Assembly: GCA_025462805.1 (NCBI GenBank)
Contig: JAOAPJ010000334.1
Span: 1 to 13,202, forward strand
DNA from: Acidobacteriaceae bacterium
GTDB taxonomy: Bacteria; Acidobacteriota; Terriglobia; Terriglobales; Acidobacteriaceae
DNA: 13,202 nucleotides
Reading direction: 5' to 3'
Shown: positions 6,726 to 13,202 of the stretch, piece by piece
Numbering within the stretch: position 1 is the first letter of the stretch
How the letters are laid out: each line of letters opens with the position of its first letter
Notes under the pieces: generated by a model
Seen by the model: only the letters and a program-made list of their open reading frames with translations
Databases searched by the model: none
Told to the model about the DNA's origin: nothing
Program-made: the position numbers and the translations under genes

Positions 6726-9700
6726 CTAATCGTTCGCTCGTGCCACAAGCACCGCCACCGGATAGTTCGCGAAGAGCTGCGCCAGAGGCATGTCTCCTTC
6801 GACGCGTAGCTCTTCGCCCGTAAAGATGTTCCGGTACGTGCTCTGCAATGCCGCCGGGATCGGAAGCACCCACTCTCTCCATGCCTTCCCCAACGGTAGC
6901 GATAGCTCGCCGCGCATCAGCGAGCAGGCAAAGCGGGGCACTGCCACCATGACCGTCTTACCCGCATGCTGTCGAGCATATGCGATGACATGGGGTTCTG
7001 CTCCTGCGGCCGCGTAGAGCGATACATAGTTGCCACGGCGGAACACCGCGTGCTCGTCCCGGCGCAGCCGAAGCACCTGTGCTGTCGTCCACAGCTTGAT
7101 TGCGCCATCCTCTAGATCCCGACTCACCGCAGCAGCCACCCCGGGAACACCGGAACGCGACGCGAGTTCATCCAGGTGGGCCAGCATGGTCTCACGCTTG
7201 GCGTAGTCCACAGGTCTCCGGTTGTCCGGATCGACCAGGCTGAAATCCCAAAGCTCCATACCCTGGTAGAAATCCGGGACACCAGGGCTGGTGGCCTTGA
7301 GCACCACTTGTGCCAATGAGTTCACACCGCCGAAGAGCCGGATCTGCGGCATCAGCTTTTCGAGCGTCTGCACAAATGGTGTTTCGCGGCCGCGTTTATC
7401 GGGCGTCAGCATGTCGGCGAGAAATCCGTGCACCGCGGCTACGTACTGGGGATCGGGGTTGATCCAGCTCAGGTTTACTTTGGCCTCGCTCAATGCCTTG
7501 GTCGCGTACTCCTGCAGCCGCTCGAGCAGCGACTCACGACAGCCCGGCTCATCCATGTTCCACGACCACACGCCAGCGATGGTCTGATATAACAAGTATT
7601 CTTCATTAGGGTCCGGCGCCACACGGCCGTCGGCAAGCGTGCGCTTCAGCTTGGCGTTCACGCGGTGCCACCGTCGCACTGCGCCTGCCCAGGCGTCCGG
7701 AATCTCCGAAAGCACATTCAGCCGGTTGCGCACATCTTCGCTGCGCTTGGTGTCATGCGTCGAGGTAGTCAGCATGGAATCGGGCGACACCTCCAACCGC
7801 TCCTGGTTGCTCGCATGCCACTGCTCGAGCGAGATGCCGAACGACTTCGTGTCCCCGCCGACTTCGTTCGATGACAGGAAGCGGTTGTACACATAAAACG
7901 TGGTGTCTTCTACGCCCTTGGCCATCACCGGCCCGGTCAGTTGCTGGAACTTCAGCGCAAACTGGAGCTGTTGCGCATCCAGATCCTTGGCACGTTCCTG
8001 GCTGCCGGTGTTGTTGGCACGTGTCAGCAACAGCATGTCCCGCAGAAAGTCGAATGCCGATCCAACCACGTCGGGATTACGCCGCTTGGCCTGCCGGATC
8101 GCGCCTTGGATGAAGGCGACGTCGCGGTCCGGATAGGTCCCCCGCTCATCGATGTAGGTGCGATATACCGAGAAGCAGGCGATCGTTTCGCGAATCACCG
8201 CCTCCAGAATGTTGTCAGTGAAGTCGCGCGCATGCCGGTCGGCCGCGGCGATCTTGCTCATCATGTTCGTCAGCACGTGCACTTCGCTCGCCAGCGAATT
8301 CTGCATCACCTGCAGCTTCGAGCGATAGATGACCTCATCCGGGTTCATCCCGTAGCCCAGCACGCGCTCATAGAGAGCGTCAAAAGCCTTCCGGCTCTCG
8401 CGCTGGATGAAGATGTTATTGGCGAAGTACACGAAGTCATATCCTGATGTGCCATGCACCGGCCACTCGCGCGGCATGTACTCGCCTGGCTCCAGGATCT
8501 TCTCCACCACGACGTAGAGCGGCCCATGGGACGCGCTCCAGTCGTATCCGCGCACCGCATCCAGCACCGTGCGCTCAATCCCATTGGCTGCGGTCTCGCC
8601 CGTCGGCCGGGGCCCGGCGCACTGGCTGGCCAGATACAGCAGTTGCAGCCGAATGAGGTACTGGCGCGGATTGAACATGCCATCACAGTGGTCGATGCGC
8701 AGCCCGGTGACCTGCCTGTTGGCCAGCAGTTCGCGAATCAGGCAGTGCGTCTCGGCGAAGACCTCTGGCGTCTCCATGCGCAACCCCACCAAGTCATTTA
8801 CGTCGAAGAAGCGCCGATAGTTGATCTCCTCGGCCGAGGTCCGCCAGAAGGCCAACCGATACGGCTGCACCTGCAGGAACTCGTCGAGGGCGTCGAAGCT
8901 GTGCGGATTGCCCTCGACCCCATTCAGCCTTGTCAAGGCGCCGTCAACGATGGGCCGCACGGCATCGCTCATCAACACGCCGCGGAGCCGCGGCATCAGC
9001 TCCCGCAAGCGCTGCTGCCGCTCGCCCTGCACCTGCGGGTCGGTGGTCTCGTGCGGCGGCAGCTCGGTCAGCTCGCGCACCACATCCACCAGCTCGTGGG
9101 GCATCCCGGCGGCCTCCTCCTCGCTCGGCATGGTGCCGATCGGCCGGCGGAAGAAGATCATGGGAATGGATCGCGGTGCCACCGGCATCCGGTTCTCGTA
9201 ATAAGTCACATAGAAGCGGCCATCCTCGAACGCCACCTGAATATGCTTGGCCTCCAACTCCTCCCCGTACTGATTTCCCAGGATCGGCAACAGGAGCTTG
9301 TTTCGCATCTCCGGCTTCAGCGGGTTCCAGTCGATATCGAAGAAGTTCGCGTAGCGCGACGCGTGCCCGTTCTCGAGCACATCCTGCCACCACAGGGCAT
9401 CCCGCCCGACTCCCATGTGATTGGGGACGATGTCCAGCAGCAACCCCATCCGACGCCTGCGCAGCACCTCCGCAAATGCGTTGAAGCGCTCCCATCCGCC
9501 AAGCTCTGGATTCAGCCGGTCATGCCGGGCCACGTCGTATCCGTGAAGGCTCCCCGGGCGCGCCTCGAATATAGGGGAGGCGTAGAAGTCTCCGATCCCC
9601 AGCCGCTCGAGATAGGGTGTAATGGCGGCGGCATGATCGAAGGTGAAGTCCTTGTGCATCTGCGCACGGTAGGTGGCAACCGGCACGCGCACGTCGGTGC

Positions 9701-9755
9701 GCAGCTGCGCCGCAATGCATTCCTGTTGCGAATTCTGAGTTGAATCCTGGTTCAT
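6726..9755 (-). CDS. treY: Malto-oligosyltrehalose synthase (GH13, TreY)
   Basis: TreY is a cytoplasmic enzyme that converts the reducing-end alpha-1,4 bond of a maltodextrin into an alpha,alpha-1,1 bond; TreZ then releases trehalose. From the ATG at 9755 the product is 1009 residues, long for the family but within the range of proteobacterial-type enzymes. Visible motifs are VPVATYRAQMHKDF (~24-37), region I DIVPNHM (108-113), GLRIDHCDG with the predicted nucleophile D355, VVVEKILEPGE with the predicted acid/base E418, and TSTHDTKRSEDVR with D668. These place it in GH13 subfamily 26. YRAQM replaces the usual YRLQ. The frame also runs upstream to a TTG at 9860 and an ATG at 9779. None of the three starts has a clear ribosome site. 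The ATG at 9755 is chosen because the conserved core begins about 20 residues later. No treZ or glgX is in the window. It is divergent from the small gene at 9966. Confidence 0.93.
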   Translation of the reverse strand: MNQDSTQNSQQECIAAQLRTDVRVPVATYRAQMHKDFTFDHAAAITPYLERLGIGDFYASPIFEARPGSLHGYDVARHDRLNPELGGWERFNAFAEVLRRRRMGLLLDIVPNHMGVGRDALWWQDVLENGHASRYANFFDIDWNPLKPEMRNKLLLPILGNQYGEELEAKHIQVAFEDGRFYVTYYENRMPVAPRSIPMIFFRRPIGTMPSEEEAAGMPHELVDVVRELTELPPHETTDPQVQGERQQRLRELMPRLRGVLMSDAVRPIVDGALTRLNGVEGNPHSFDALDEFLQVQPYRLAFWRTSAEEINYRRFFDVNDLVGLRMETPEVFAETHCLIRELLANRQVTGLRIDHCDGMFNPRQYLIRLQLLYLASQCAGPRPTGETAANGIERTVLDAVRGYDWSASHGPLYVVVEKILEPGEYMPREWPVHGTSGYDFVYFANNIFIQRESRKAFDALYERVLGYGMNPDEVIYRSKLQVMQNSLASEVHVLTNMMSKIAAADRHARDFTDNILEAVIRETIACFSVYRTYIDERGTYPDRDVAFIQGAIRQAKRRNPDVVGSAFDFLRDMLLLTRANNTGSQERAKDLDAQQLQFALKFQQLTGPVMAKGVEDTTFYVYNRFLSSNEVGGDTKSFGISLEQWHASNQERLEVSPDSMLTTSTHDTKRSEDVRNRLNVLSEIPDAWAGAVRRWHRVNAKLKRTLADGRVAPDPNEEYLLYQTIAGVWSWNMDEPGCRESLLERLQEYATKALSEAKVNLSWINPDPQYVAAVHGFLADMLTPDKRGRETPFVQTLEKLMPQIRLFGGVNSLAQVVLKATSPGVPDFYQGMELWDFSLVDPDNRRPVDYAKRETMLAHLDELASRSGVPGVAAAVSRDLEDGAIKLWTTAQVLRLRRDEHAVFRRGNYVSLYAAAGAEPHVIAYARQHAGKTVMVAVPRFACSLMRGELSLPLGKAWREWVLPIPAALQSTYRNIFTGEELRVEGDMPLAQLFANYPVAVLVARAND

Positions 9756-9965
9756 ATGGACTGGCGATCTGGGCGGCATTGCCGAACCGGCTGCGGTCAA
9801 GGCTGTACGCAAGGGTGCAGCCCGTGGCCAAAATGCGAATGAGTTTCCCTGAAGGGTCAAGGGCTGTGAGGCTACCGCAGAGCGGAACGGTTGCTTCGCC
9901 GTGCAGATAGCCCGACTTTACGAACCGCACCGCTGGGCTGGAGAATGGGGTGAGGAGAACTAACG

Positions 9966-10193
9966 ATGCCCCTTTCCGGCGAAGCCATTCGCATGATGAA
10001 TTACGTTGACGATGTTGCAACTACCATGCGACGCCTGCTTGCCGTTGCCCCCGCACTCACGAACGAAGAGCGGAAGCGGGTCAGCGAGTACCTGCGTGTG
10101 AGCTCCCCCAATGCCCAGGAGGTCCAGACGGTCCTGGATAAAGTCGTACCAGAGAAGGTCGTTTCAGAGAAGGCCACTGCCGACAAGAAATAG
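9966..10193 (+). CDS. Small hypothetical protein, 75 residues
   Basis: I do not recognise this family. The ATG at 9966 is preceded by a strong GAGGAG (9952-9957) with an 8-nt spacer, the best ribosome site in the window, which supports real translation. The product is soluble and probably alpha-helical, with no signal peptide or membrane segment. Residues ~10-45 look like two or three helices (DDVATTMRRLLAVAP, NEERKRVSEYLRV). The C-terminus is Lys/Glu/Val-rich with a KVVPEK-VVSEK near-repeat. It is divergent from treY, with 210 nt between the two start codons. It lies 111 nt before the permease pair on the same strand, with no terminator that has a T-tract in between, so it may be co-transcribed with the permeases. 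No function is proposed. Confidence 0.72.
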   Translation: MPLSGEAIRMMNYVDDVATTMRRLLAVAPALTNEERKRVSEYLRVSSPNAQEVQTVLDKVVPEKVVSEKATADKK

Positions 10194-10213
10194 GCCGACT
10201 CCGGGGTTCCCAA

Positions 10214-10300
10214 TTTCTTGAGAACCAGGGTCACCCGACCGCGCCGGCGTCTCATCCTACGGAACCGCCGGCGGCCGGGCTCCGTATCACTCTCAAGAGA
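10214..10300 (+). promoter_or_regulatory. Nested-hairpin leader before the permease genes
   Basis: TCTTGAGA (10216-10223) is exactly complementary to TCTCAAGA (10291-10298); wobble and flanking pairs could extend the stem to 10214/10300. Inside it, CGCCGGCG at 10242-10249 pairs with the identical palindromic octamer at 10266-10273. The right outer arm covers the weak ribosome site (AAGAGA, 10295-10300) just before the ATG at 10305. Folded, the leader could limit translation initiation of the first permease. The pairing is seen directly; a regulatory role is inferred. Confidence 0.35.
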
Positions 10301-10304
10301 CACC

Positions 10305-11558
10305 ATGGGCGGGCTCAAAGACATCATCGGTCAGGTGCTGGACGCGATTTGGGCGCACAAGTTGCGTTCATTCCTGACCATGTTTGGCATCGCCTGGGGC
10401 GTGGGCTCGCTGCTGTTGCTCATCGGGCTGGGTGAGGGCTTCCGCTCCGGGCAGCGGCGACAGCTTGCCACCCTGGGCAACGATGTCATCTTCCTCGCAG
10501 GCGGCAATATCCCGGCGCTCCCCAACCAGCACACCGGCATGCGCCCCTATCACCTCACCCTGTCTGATACGACGGCCATGCGCGCGCTTCCATCCGTGCG
10601 TAATGCCACCGCCATTGTTGATAATGAGGCCGTCCAGCAGGTCAGCCAGTATGCAACCAGCGGTGGGAACGTGAAGGGGATTGATACCGAATACCCCAAG
10701 ATCCGCACGCTCCCCATCGCGCAAGGTCGTGCGATTGACGGTGACGACCTGCGCGATCGGCGCCATGTGGCTGTGCTGGGCCAGAAGAACGCCCAGCTCC
10801 TGTTTTCCGGCCGCCCCGCCATTGGCGAGTGGATCCTGCTGAACGGCGCCCGCTTCCAGGTCATTGGCGTCGCCGAGAAGGTAGGACGCGGCAACAACAC
10901 CTGGCTCAACCAGCAGGTCTACATCCCGCTCACCGTGATGATGGAGATGTTTCCCGTCAAGGGTGCGAACCTTCCCGAAGACGCCATCAGCGGTATCCAG
11001 TACCAGCCGCGCACGCGGGGCGAGAATGGCCAGGCTGTGGCCGACGTCCACAAGCTGATCGGGGCGGGCCACGGCTTCGACTGGCACGACAAGGATGCCT
11101 TCGACGAGTGGGATTCCATCAAGAGCCAGCGGATGGTGGGCAAGATCTTCGATGCGATGGACATCTTCCTGGGTAGCGTGGGCGTGGTTACGTTGGCGCT
11201 GGGGGCCATCGGCATCGTTAATATCATGCTGGTCGCGGTCACGGAACGAACCCGCGAGATCGGCCTGCGCAAGGCTCTGGGGGCCACCAACCGCAGTGTA
11301 GAGCTTCAGTTTCTGCTTGAGGGTCTTTTTCTGACCGGGATCAGCGGGTTCATCGGCATCGGCGGCTCGGCTGTGCTGATGTTCGGTCTGCAGGCCCTCA
11401 TTGGGACCAACATGGAGGGCTTCGATCCGCCCCGGCTGGTGCCGTGGTCGGCGGCTCTTGCCGTCGGTGCTCTCACCGCCTCCGGGGTCATCGCCGGCCT
11501 GGTACCTGCCAGCCGCGCGGCACGCCTCGAACCCGTCGAAGCGTTGCGAAGGGAGTAG
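10305..11558 (+). CDS. MacB/FtsX-type ABC transporter permease A
   Basis: The product is 417 residues from the ATG at 10305. The frame also runs upstream to a TTG at 10218, but that would add an Arg-rich, non-homologous 29-residue tail, so the ATG is preferred. It has the MacB layout: a membrane segment at ~22-42, a large periplasmic domain (~45-280) and three membrane segments at ~287-312, 338-362 and 382-404. The family signature NIMLVAVTERTREIGLRKALGA starts at N306 and the protein ends in SRAARLEPVEALRRE. MacB-type transporters are mechanotransmission machines that drive periplasmic export rather than carrying substrate through the membrane; they need an ATPase, which is absent from this polypeptide. 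The periplasmic MacB_PCD-like domain includes HVAVLGQKNAQLLFSG and FQVIGVAEK. The next gene, 6 nt downstream, is a clear paralogue, so the two probably pair as a heterodimer. The substrate is unknown. Confidence 0.88.
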   Translation: MGGLKDIIGQVLDAIWAHKLRSFLTMFGIAWGVGSLLLLIGLGEGFRSGQRRQLATLGNDVIFLAGGNIPALPNQHTGMRPYHLTLSDTTAMRALPSVRNATAIVDNEAVQQVSQYATSGGNVKGIDTEYPKIRTLPIAQGRAIDGDDLRDRRHVAVLGQKNAQLLFSGRPAIGEWILLNGARFQVIGVAEKVGRGNNTWLNQQVYIPLTVMMEMFPVKGANLPEDAISGIQYQPRTRGENGQAVADVHKLIGAGHGFDWHDKDAFDEWDSIKSQRMVGKIFDAMDIFLGSVGVVTLALGAIGIVNIMLVAVTERTREIGLRKALGATNRSVELQFLLEGLFLTGISGFIGIGGSAVLMFGLQALIGTNMEGFDPPRLVPWSAALAVGALTASGVIAGLVPASRAARLEPVEALRRE

Positions 11559-11564
11559 GCGGCC

Positions 11565-12806
11565 ATGCTGCTCGACATCCTGCACCAATCCCTCGAAGCC
11601 ATGCGGCATAACGGGCGGCGGACCATGATTACCATTGCCGGCATGGCCTGGGGTATCGCGACGGTGGTGCTGCTGCTGGCCTACGGCGCCGGATTCGGTC
11701 GCGCCATTGAGGCCATTTTCTCGCAGTGGAGCATCAATTCCATCGGGGTCTTCCCGGGCACGACGAGCGAGCAGGCCGGCGGCAAGAAGGCCGGCGTGCC
11801 GGTGCGCTTCACCCAGGACGACGTCGACCGGCTCTCGGCCAGCGTTCCCGGTCTGGAGTCGCTGACCGACACACTCGAGAAGGACAGCGTTCCCGTGCAT
11901 AACGATCTGCACAGTTACAACTGGCACCTCGAAGGAAGCCACGCGGCCATCGCCGATGTTCTGAATTACACGATCACGCAGGGCCGCTTCTACACCGAGC
12001 AGGACAACCAGGAACGGAACCATGTGGCCGTGCTCGGTTCCGAAGCGGCCACCAAGCTGTTCTCCGGGATGTATCCCATCGGACAGCGGATCCGCATCGG
12101 CGGCATCAGCTTCACCGTCATTGGCGTGCTGAAGCCCAAGATGACCGAGGAAGAGAACAATTCGAATCGGATCGTCCACATCCCGTTCAAGACGATGGGA
12201 GACCTGAAGGACACCAAGTATCTGGATGGCATCTGGCTGACGTATCACGGCGACCACCTGGGCGTGGAGCAGGCGGTGCGCAAGACGCTGGGCGCCGCCC
12301 ACAACTTCCGGCCGAGCGACCACAACGCCATCTATGTTGCCAACCTCATGGAGCAGCTCTCGCAGTTCCGCATCATCGAGACCGCGCTCCAGGTACTGAT
12401 GGCCTTCATCGGCTCTCTCACCCTGGGCATCGCGGGCATCGGCCTGATGAACATCATGCTGGTGAGCGTGCAGCAGCGTACCCGCGAGATCGGCGTCGAG
12501 AAGGCGCTCGGTGCGCGGCGGGGTCACATCCTGGTGCAGTTTCTGGCCGAGGCTCTGGTCATCTCAGCGACCGGGGGCTTCCTGGGCATGCTGCTCGCCT
12601 ACGGGGTGTCGCTCTCGGTCGGCCGCATCACGTTCTATAGTGCGATGGCCGCCAACGCCACCGATGCCGACATCCGTCTGCTCATCTCTCCTCTGATCGT
12701 TGGCGTCTCCACCGCCATTCTGATCGTCGTGGGTCTGGTCAGCGGCATGGTGCCGGCCATGCGTGCGGCCAATCTCGACCCGATCGAGGCGCTGCGCTAC
12801 GAGTAG
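11565..12806 (+). CDS. MacB/FtsX-type ABC transporter permease B
   Basis: The product is 413 residues. The ATG at 11565 is preceded by GGGAG (11551-11555) lying inside the end of permease A, with only 6 nt between the genes, so the two are translated from one message. The architecture is the same: membrane segments at ~21-43, 275-301, 327-350 and 377-397, with a periplasmic domain at ~45-270. The signature NIMLVSVQQRTREIGVEKALGA starts at N296 and the C-terminus is MRAANLDPIEALRYE. HVAVLGSEAATKLFSG and FTVIGVLKPK line up with matching blocks in permease A, showing an ancient duplication. The cytoplasmic coupling loop carries VEKALGA where permease A has LRKALGA. No ATPase or membrane-fusion protein follows; a GC hairpin and non-coding DNA come next. 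The ATPase must be encoded elsewhere, or the pair functions without one. The substrate is unknown. Confidence 0.88.
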   Translation: MLLDILHQSLEAMRHNGRRTMITIAGMAWGIATVVLLLAYGAGFGRAIEAIFSQWSINSIGVFPGTTSEQAGGKKAGVPVRFTQDDVDRLSASVPGLESLTDTLEKDSVPVHNDLHSYNWHLEGSHAAIADVLNYTITQGRFYTEQDNQERNHVAVLGSEAATKLFSGMYPIGQRIRIGGISFTVIGVLKPKMTEEENNSNRIVHIPFKTMGDLKDTKYLDGIWLTYHGDHLGVEQAVRKTLGAAHNFRPSDHNAIYVANLMEQLSQFRIIETALQVLMAFIGSLTLGIAGIGLMNIMLVSVQQRTREIGVEKALGARRGHILVQFLAEALVISATGGFLGMLLAYGVSLSVGRITFYSAMAANATDADIRLLISPLIVGVSTAILIVVGLVSGMVPAMRAANLDPIEALRYE

Positions 12807-12814
12807 CCCCCCAC

Positions 12815-12837
12815 CCCCCTCCGGTCACCGGAGAGGG
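12815..12837 (+). terminator. GC hairpin after the permease operon
   Basis: CTCCGG (12819-12824) pairs with CCGGAG (12828-12833) around a TCA loop. After one C-A mismatch the stem continues with CCC (12815-12817) and GGG (12835-12837). It begins 8 nt after the permease B stop. No T-tract follows, so it may be a factor-dependent terminator or a transcript-end stabiliser. Confidence 0.45.
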
Positions 12838-12884
12838 CTGCGGAAGTCCTGTGCTTGCCGCCACTTAACCCCTGTTCGGTGGGC

Positions 12885-12923
12885 TAAATATGTCAATACA
12901 AACAGCTTACGTGTAAATATGTC
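12885..12923 (+). repeat. Two exact 10-bp direct repeats in an AT-rich patch
   Basis: TAAATATGTC occurs at 12885-12894 and 12914-12923, 29 nt apart. The interval (12895-12913) is also AT-rich, unlike the flanking DNA. Repeats of this kind could be protein-binding sites or the multiple terminal repeats of an IS21-like element end. No transposase is visible, so neither use is established. Confidence 0.55.
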
Positions 12924-12979
12924 CAACTGCAGGACTTAGCGGAGAAGATCGGCGCGGGAAAGATGATTGGCAGCCGAGG

Positions 12980-12997
12980 CGAGCAGAGCAGTGCTCG
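12980..12997. other. Short perfect hairpin
   Basis: CGAGCA (12980-12985) pairs with TGCTCG (12992-12997) around a 6-nt loop. There is no T-tract and no adjacent gene. It may be a structural remnant or an operator-like site. Confidence 0.3.
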
Positions 12998-13202
12998 ACC
13001 CGGGTTGTGAACATTCGCTCCTATTTCCATTGTCGCAAGATCGACGGGGTGAGTACGCCACCACTTTGATGCCTCGTTGTTACCTTGGTCCGCCGCCTGG
13101 AGCGCGGTGATGGCGTGGTATGGTCGAGCCTGCTCGGCGCCGCTCATGTTTGAGCGTTCGGACGAGCACCTCCCCCGGCACAACGCCACCTTCGAGGACC
13201 GT

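Larger units (their letters stand above)
12838..13202. other. Stretch without a supportable gene
   Basis: About 365 nt follow the permease terminator with no convincing gene. A minus-strand frame of 98 codons spans 12893-13189 but has low-complexity, Cys/Ser/Arg-rich content, no ribosome site and no recognised motif. A plus-strand frame is open from 13053 to the window edge with an ATG at 13110; 31 codons are visible from that ATG and cannot be judged. In the same frame, 12915-13052 reads plausibly at first but carries two in-frame stops (13011-13013 and 13050-13052), which would fit a decayed gene. The visible structure is a pair of direct repeats and a hairpin. Confidence 0.5.

Noticed and set aside
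8454..9743. A 429-codon open frame on the plus strand opposite treY
   Set aside because: It mirrors the conserved TreY catalytic region, is rich in His, Gln and Pro, and has no recognisable domain.
10368..12527. A 719-codon open frame on the minus strand opposite both permeases
   Set aside because: It is the complement of two clear permease genes with full family motifs, is rich in His, Asp, Gly and Arg, has no recognised domain and crosses the gene boundary. This is a typical GC-rich antisense shadow.
12893..13189. A 98-codon minus-strand frame in the right-end region
   Set aside because: No ribosome site, no motif and biased composition; the AT-rich repeats fall inside it. Not supportable as a gene.

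Overview
The window is GC-rich, densely coding bacterial chromosome. The gene content points to Acidobacteriota (Terriglobales/Acidobacteriaceae-like): a Gln/Pro-rich protein with a glycine-zipper domain, a PpiD-like foldase, paired MacB-type permeases without an ATPase, and an HpnP-like radical SAM enzyme. This placement comes from gene style, not from a marker gene, so it is an inference. No rRNA, tRNA, CRISPR array or intact mobile element was seen.

Layout. (1) Bases 1-1110 hold the 3' part of a gene entering from the left. It encodes a Gln/Pro-rich linker, a beta-rich domain, a glycine zipper and a Tyr/Pro-rich tail. (2) Bases 1234-3198 encode a membrane-anchored PpiD-like peptidyl-prolyl isomerase, with a consensus -10 box upstream and a hairpin terminator downstream. 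(3) Bases 3301-4824 encode 4-alpha-glucanotransferase (malQ), followed by a second hairpin terminator. (4) Bases 4992-6668 encode a cobalamin-binding-type radical SAM protein of the HpnP-like family. (5) Bases 6726-9755 on the minus strand encode malto-oligosyltrehalose synthase (treY), convergent with the radical SAM gene. (6) Bases 9966-10193 encode a 75-residue protein of unknown function, divergent from treY. (7) Bases 10305-12806 encode two tandem paralogous MacB/FtsX-type ABC permeases. A structured leader precedes them and a GC hairpin follows. (8) Bases 12807-13202 hold no supportable gene. They carry two exact 10-bp direct repeats and a hairpin, possibly a mobile-element scar or a regulatory region.

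How the genes work together. MalQ and TreY both act on alpha-1,4-glucans. MalQ rearranges maltodextrins, and TreY converts the reducing end of a maltodextrin to a trehalosyl unit, which TreZ (not in the window) would release as trehalose. Here the two genes are on opposite strands with the radical SAM gene between them. The first two genes are both probably cell-envelope related. The two permeases form one transcription unit but have no visible ATPase or membrane-fusion partner.

Nothing here is clearly a new system. The best leads are the ATPase-less permease pair with its nested-hairpin leader, the HpnP-like enzyme inside a trehalose/maltodextrin neighbourhood, the small unknown gene, and the repeat-bearing non-coding right end.
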